A stretch of DNA of 10,620 bases, from NCBI GenBank assembly GCA_947505055.1, contig CANNLO010000152.1, positions 1 to 10,620 of the forward strand. Direction: 5' to 3'. The translations under genes were made by a program, and so were the position numbers. A model generated the notes under the pieces. That model saw only the letters and a list, made by a program, of their open reading frames with translations, was not told the DNA's origin and made no database searches. The stretch is from Methylococcaceae bacterium (GTDB lineage Bacteria; Pseudomonadota; Gammaproteobacteria; Methylococcales; Methylomonadaceae). Of the stretch, positions 8,231-10,620 are shown piece after piece. Every line of letters starts with the position of its first letter. The first letter of the stretch is position 1.

Positions 8231-9093
8231 TCGGTGTCAACTTGGTTAAGTTCTTCAAGTTCCAGGTATTGGGATTTCCAGTAGTCAGCCGCTTTAAGCG
8301 CTTCATCTTTTTCAGTGGACAGCTCATTGATACGCACCTTTAAAAGTCGGTTAGCTTCGGTTAATGCCTTAACTTCGTTAAACGACGTTGCAAGCCTGTC
8401 ATCCGAATTAATCAGATTCTGCCATGCAGTCTTATCGGCTTCCAGGGCTTCAATTACAGTGAGCTGCTCATCAATGATATGGCTCAATTCATTATCGTTA
8501 TTCGATACTGTTTGCTGGCTAGTCTGAGTCTCTTGCACTATCACCGGAACGGGATCAGGCTTAACGATAACCGGCTTGGCGGGGGAGATTTCTTTAATGG
8601 CTTTATTCAAACTTTTTTTGCCATCCAAGACTTCTTTTACCAGTTCTGCCGGTGCTTCTTTAACCAGTTTATCGGCTAACTGCTGGGTACGATGCCCTAC
8701 CCCCGATTGTTTGGCTCTTGCGGTCGCGGTATCTAATTGAACAGTACTGCTTAACTGCGCATCTGCCTGTGCATTGATCCAGCTTTGGGACGCCGATACA
8801 ATAGCCGCAGACTGGCCCTGCGTTAAGTGCCGCCGATGCAGGTTTGTCGACAAGATAAATTGTGCTGGATTAACGCCGGTGTATTCGATAATGACAGGAA
8901 TAATACCCAGCTCACGCAAGGCACGATAGCGGTTGCCACCATCCAAAATCATACCATCAAGTGTATAAATAGGATGTATTTGTCCGTTTTCCTGAAGGTT
9001 ATCTTTAAGGGAGATAAATTCTGCTTCAGACATTCTCGGAAAGTAGGTGCAAAGCGGATGTAATTCCATCATTGGGGCGTTTTTCTCAGTCAT
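8227..9093 (-). CDS. ParB/Spo0J-like DNA-binding protein without a ParA
   Basis: The start is set at ATG 9093: an AAAGG Shine-Dalgarno (9105-9101) sits 7 nt upstream, and the residues that a longer ORF (from 9180) would add come from the HDOD pseudogene. The 288-residue product has a ParB N-terminal domain with GQIHPI (37-42) and DGGNRYRA (51-58), the family's CTP/phosphate-binding region. NLHRRHLT (84-91) follows, then a helical DNA-binding segment, a Pro/Val linker (about 171-188) and a charged coiled coil to the C-terminus. ParB-domain proteins of this kind occur in partition systems, mobile elements and as transcription regulators. No parA lies nearby, so chromosome partition is unlikely to be its main job. 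It lies 142 bp before yhaO on the same strand and may regulate or serve that pair; this is inference. Confidence 0.8.
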   Translation of the reverse strand: MTEKNAPMMELHPLCTYFPRMSEAEFISLKDNLQENGQIHPIYTLDGMILDGGNRYRALRELGIIPVIIEYTGVNPAQFILSTNLHRRHLTQGQSAAIVSASQSWINAQADAQLSSTVQLDTATARAKQSGVGHRTQQLADKLVKEAPAELVKEVLDGKKSLNKAIKEISPAKPVIVKPDPVPVIVQETQTSQQTVSNNDNELSHIIDEQLTVIEALEADKTAWQNLINSDDRLATSFNEVKALTEANRLLKVRINELSTEKDEALKAADYWKSQYLELEELNQVDTD

Positions 9094-9147
9094 TAATTGG
9101 CCTTTATTTAAAGCCGTCATTGTATCATGGCTAATCCGCCTGATTTT

Positions 9148-9795
9148 AAGTGCTGACAAACCAAGAGCCAAATTGAACACAAAATCAAAACCAAGAACTC
9201 GACTAATCGATTCCCGAACATTAAGGATTTTTCCAGGGTATGCTTAAAGAGAAGAACTGGCCCAACGAATAATTTGTGCTGTCAATAATGGATCCAACTC
9301 AATAATAGCCGCTAATTTAGCCACATCCGCTGTGGATCGTTAGCCAGTTGCATTATACGCAATGCTATACCCGTCAAAGGTGGCAATGCCTCTAGTCGGC
9401 TAATAGCCTCATGCATGTCATAGGGAGACAAGAAATTGTCTTGATGGGAATTAATAGTATTGAGTGTCAAATGATCAGCACCGGAGTCATTATTTCACTT
9501 ACCAATTTGGCATTTTTAATGCGATTACATTGTCTACGAATACAGATGTCCCTGTACCTGCGCATATTTTTTCCGAAAGGACAATGCTGAATAAGATCTG
9601 TATACATAAGCCGAACCAAGAACCTATAGTGACCTTGAATGCAGTCACAGTCGGCAATAGGGCAGATGCCATAATTTTACATTCCTGCCTCTTATTACAG
9701 GCTTGACTTTATCGGGTATAAATTCAGGATATAAATGAAATAAGAAAATAACTATTGTTAGAAATACGTAGTTTTTGAGCTATCAAAGGAACATT
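9148..9795 (-). pseudogene. decayed YbaK (aminoacyl-tRNA deacylase)-HDOD domain protein, truncated
   Basis: No single frame is open, but consecutive frames give a coherent protein. IAQKLR (9783-9766) ends at a stop at 9726. A second frame starting FIPDKVKPVI is stopped at 9647. A third has DCIQG (9646-9632), and a fourth has VLGSAYV (from 9623). This order is that of YbaK/ProX-type deacylase domains (IP..K..K.VI, then DC..G, then LG.AY). The HDOD part is much clearer: LEALPPLTGIALRIMQLANDP runs to about 9334, a one-base loss shifts the frame to ADVAKLAAIIELDPLLTAQI, a TAA (9246-9244) replaces an expected tyrosine, and YPGKI...SRVLGFDFVFNLALGLSALK ends at about 9148. HDOD domains are signalling domains related to HD phosphohydrolases. 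Only about the first 90 of some 200 HDOD residues remain. Functional protein is very unlikely. The HDOD call is firm, and the YbaK call is moderate. Confidence 0.78.
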
Positions 9796-9949
9796 GTCTT
9801 TCAATAGCGAATTTGGAAAAGGTTGTGCCTTTTATTTTACGCTGCCCATTTCAGTTGCATACAACCTGCCCAATCGCAGAAAGGACCACTGACCATGCCA
9901 TTCAGAAAATCAACACAGAATTCCACATAAAAAATCAAAATAGAAAAGG

Positions 9950-9966
9950 TGCGACAAATTGTCGCA
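9950..9966. promoter_or_regulatory. 17-bp perfect palindrome, candidate operator
   Basis: TGCGACAA and TTGTCGCA are exact inverted copies separated by one A. The centre (9958) lies about 52 bp upstream of the predicted start of the 9975-10003 promoter and 17 bp from its -35, a common place for an activator or repressor dimer. There is no T-run on either side, so it is unlikely to be a terminator. Confidence 0.4.
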
Positions 9967-9974
9967 GCTTTATC

Positions 9975-10003
9975 TGGACAAGGAATATTTACTTGTATAG
10001 AAT
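9975..10003 (+). promoter_or_regulatory. sigma70-type promoter with GC-rich discriminator
   Basis: TGGACA (9975-9980), a 17-bp spacer and TAGAAT (9998-10003) each match the consensus at 5 of 6 positions. The discriminator GCACCCC follows, and the start would be near 10010. The layout, with a GC-rich discriminator and a following ACTCACTGAC, resembles stable-RNA promoters. It points into the stretch that ends at the terminator at 10221-10250. There is no transcript evidence. Confidence 0.5.
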
Positions 10004-10104
10004 GCACCCCACTCACTGACAAGAGACGCACTGAAGACCAAAAAAAACAATAATTCCTCAGGTGGGATTTGATGTGAGTAAAATATAGAGGGGAGGAAAC
10101 CACA

Positions 10105-10155
10105 GTGGTGTATAGAAATTTAATTACACTCTTGGGTAAAAATAATAATAAATGA
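10105..10155 (+). CDS. possible 16-aa peptide with strong ribosome-binding site
   Basis: GTG 10105 is preceded, 8 nt upstream, by GGAGG (10092-10096) inside GGGGAGG, the best Shine-Dalgarno in this part of the window. The frame runs 16 codons to TGA 10153-10155, giving roughly MVYRNLITLLGKNNNK. A second GTG follows directly. The site may be paired with TTCCTC at 10054-10059 in the RNA, which would hide it. The frame is short enough to be chance. Confidence 0.2.
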   Translation: MVYRNLITLLGKNNNK

Positions 10156-10220
10156 CAGTACAATTAATGCTGCATTCCATATGCAGTAGTCCACTACAAT
10201 AATAAAAATATGCGGACAGA

Positions 10221-10250
10221 GCCGGTGTAGGGAGCTACATCGGCTTTTTT
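10221..10250 (+). terminator. intrinsic (rho-independent) terminator
   Basis: GCCGGTGTAG (10221-10230) and CTACATCGGC (10235-10244) form a 10-bp stem with one G-U pair and a GGAG loop. Six T residues (10245-10250) follow directly. The T-run is on the plus-strand side only, so it ends transcription from the left; the only recognised promoter there is the one at 9975-10003. Confidence 0.85.
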
Positions 10251-10427
10251 ATGCCTGCAATAAACATAACTCTAAAGACAACGAGTGCATCGTGATTTTT
10301 TTTACTATACATGCTGGGGAAGACTTATTAAAAATAGATAAAAAAACACGACATGCCAATCGTATGGTGTTAACTAAAGTTTCGGAGTTCAAAAATAACG
10401 GCAACATACTGAAATATAAATAAAAAA

Positions 10428-10487
10428 GTGCCCTACAGGAGTATAATAACGGTTAGTTGAAGACCCAATCAAACTCAAGTAGGACAC
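10428..10487. repeat. inverted repeat flanking the transposase promoter region
   Basis: GTGCCCTAC (10428-10436) and GTAGGACAC (10479-10487) are inverted copies with one mismatch, 42 bp apart, just before the transposase ATG. Between them is a TATAAT (10442-10447). The left copy may be at or near the element's outer end, and the pair could fold in read-through RNA and hide the AGGA ribosome site (10481-10484), a known way for insertion sequences to avoid activation from outside. The role is inferred, and the true element end is not fixed. Confidence 0.35.
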
Positions 10488-10490
10488 ATA

Positions 10491-10620
10491 ATGAATCGTG
10501 CCACAAAAATGACAGAACTACCAGCCCTCACTCTGGATTTTCTGAATGCAAAGGGACTATTAATCGATAATGTCTTCGCGAGTCTCTGGAAAGAAACCGG
10601 CATGAAAACCCTATTAAGCC
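10491..10620 (+). CDS. probable IS transposase, N-terminal 43 codons (cut by window edge)
   Basis: ATG 10491 has AGGA (10481-10484) 6 nt upstream, and the frame is open to the right edge. The visible residues (MNRATKMTELPALTLDFLNA, then KGLLIDNVFASLWKETGMKT) resemble the N-terminus of IS4-like DDE transposases as I remember them: a short leader, then KGL..D..F.SLW...GM. This N-terminal part would hold DNA-binding determinants, and the catalytic DDE residues lie beyond the window. The 60-bp inverted-repeat region directly upstream and the neighbouring pseudogene fit an insertion sequence in decaying DNA. The family assignment is tentative; that it is a real gene is fairly sure from the start site and codon pattern. 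Confidence 0.6.
   Translation, partial: MNRATKMTELPALTLDFLNAKGLLIDNVFASLWKETGMKTLLS

Larger units (their letters stand above)
10010..10250 (+). ncRNA. candidate small RNA / short transcript between promoter and terminator
   Basis: The boundaries are inferred: predicted start after the promoter at 9975-10003, and end in the T-run of the terminator at 10221-10250. Within about 240 nt there is no ordinary gene. There are two adjoining short inverted repeats, CTGCAT/ATGCAG (10170-10175 and 10181-10186) and GTAGT/ACTAC (10186-10190 and 10193-10197), and a longer-range pair, TTCCTC (10054-10059) with GAGGAA (10093-10098). A GTG-started 16-codon frame with a strong GGGGAGG site lies inside (10105-10155). 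I do not recognise a known RNA family (it is not tmRNA, RNase P or SRP RNA by eye; 6S RNA was not excluded). It could be a regulatory RNA, a micro-peptide mRNA or a leftover leader of a deleted gene. Confidence 0.3.

Noticed and set aside
9464..9706. 80-codon plus-strand ORF
   Set aside because: It starts with GTG without a ribosome site and is antisense to the YbaK-HDOD pseudogene, whose minus-strand reading makes more protein sense.
9817..9833. AAAAGG-TTGTG-CCTTTT hairpin followed by TTTTATTTT
   Set aside because: Six-pair, mostly A-T stem in AT-rich DNA with no gene upstream to terminate.
9837..10163. 108-codon minus-strand ORF
   Set aside because: No Shine-Dalgarno; odd Cys/Phe/Ser-rich composition; it lies antisense to the promoter and palindrome unit and resembles no family I know.
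10260..10412. 54-codon minus-strand frame ending beside the terminator
   Set aside because: No ribosome site, low-complexity Leu/Ser-rich product; it overlaps the equally uncertain plus-strand frame.
1..10620. CRISPR arrays, tRNA and rRNA genes
   Set aside because: No regularly spaced direct repeats and no cloverleaf or rRNA-like stretch were seen on either strand.

Overview
The window looks like chromosomal DNA of a gammaproteobacterium of moderate GC content. A methanotroph-like member of the Methylococcales would fit the mix of families (FemAB-like COG3146 protein, DUF938 methyltransferase, small RRM protein, YbaK-HDOD family). That placement is an inference from family distribution; there is no marker gene here.

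Layout. Positions 1-2022 are a minus-strand block of housekeeping-type genes: the N-terminus of a PqiA-family membrane protein (runs off the left edge, with a good promoter), an 84-residue RRM RNA-binding protein, a 36-residue lipoprotein and a COG3146/FemAB-like acyltransferase-fold protein. Positions 2074-3187 carry a plus-strand pair: a DUF938 methyltransferase followed immediately by a small GTG-started membrane protein. After a 179-bp convergent gap with no convincing gene, the minus strand holds a three-gene group read in the order parB-like (9093-8227), SbcD/Mre11-type nuclease yhaO (8084-6828) and SbcC/Rad50-type ATPase yhaN (6825-3367). The last two are 2 bp apart and should form one nuclease-ATPase complex acting on DNA ends.

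The right end is decayed and mobile. Upstream of parB lies a heavily broken minus-strand gene (about 9795-9148) that still reads, across several frames, as a YbaK-type aminoacyl-tRNA deacylase domain joined to an HDOD domain. It stops abruptly in mid-HDOD and its last open frame runs straight into parB, so the longest ORF for parB carries 29 pseudogene-derived residues and the real start is at 9093. Further right, a 17-bp perfect palindrome, a good sigma70-type promoter (9975-10003) and a strong intrinsic terminator (10221-10250) bracket about 240 nt of plus-strand sequence with no ordinary gene. This is a candidate small RNA or micro-peptide unit. The window ends in the first 43 codons of a probable insertion-sequence transposase (from 10491).

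No tRNA, rRNA or CRISPR array was seen. The most interesting points are the orphan promoter-to-terminator unit and the parB-yhaO-yhaN group placed exactly at the break of a decayed YbaK-HDOD gene.
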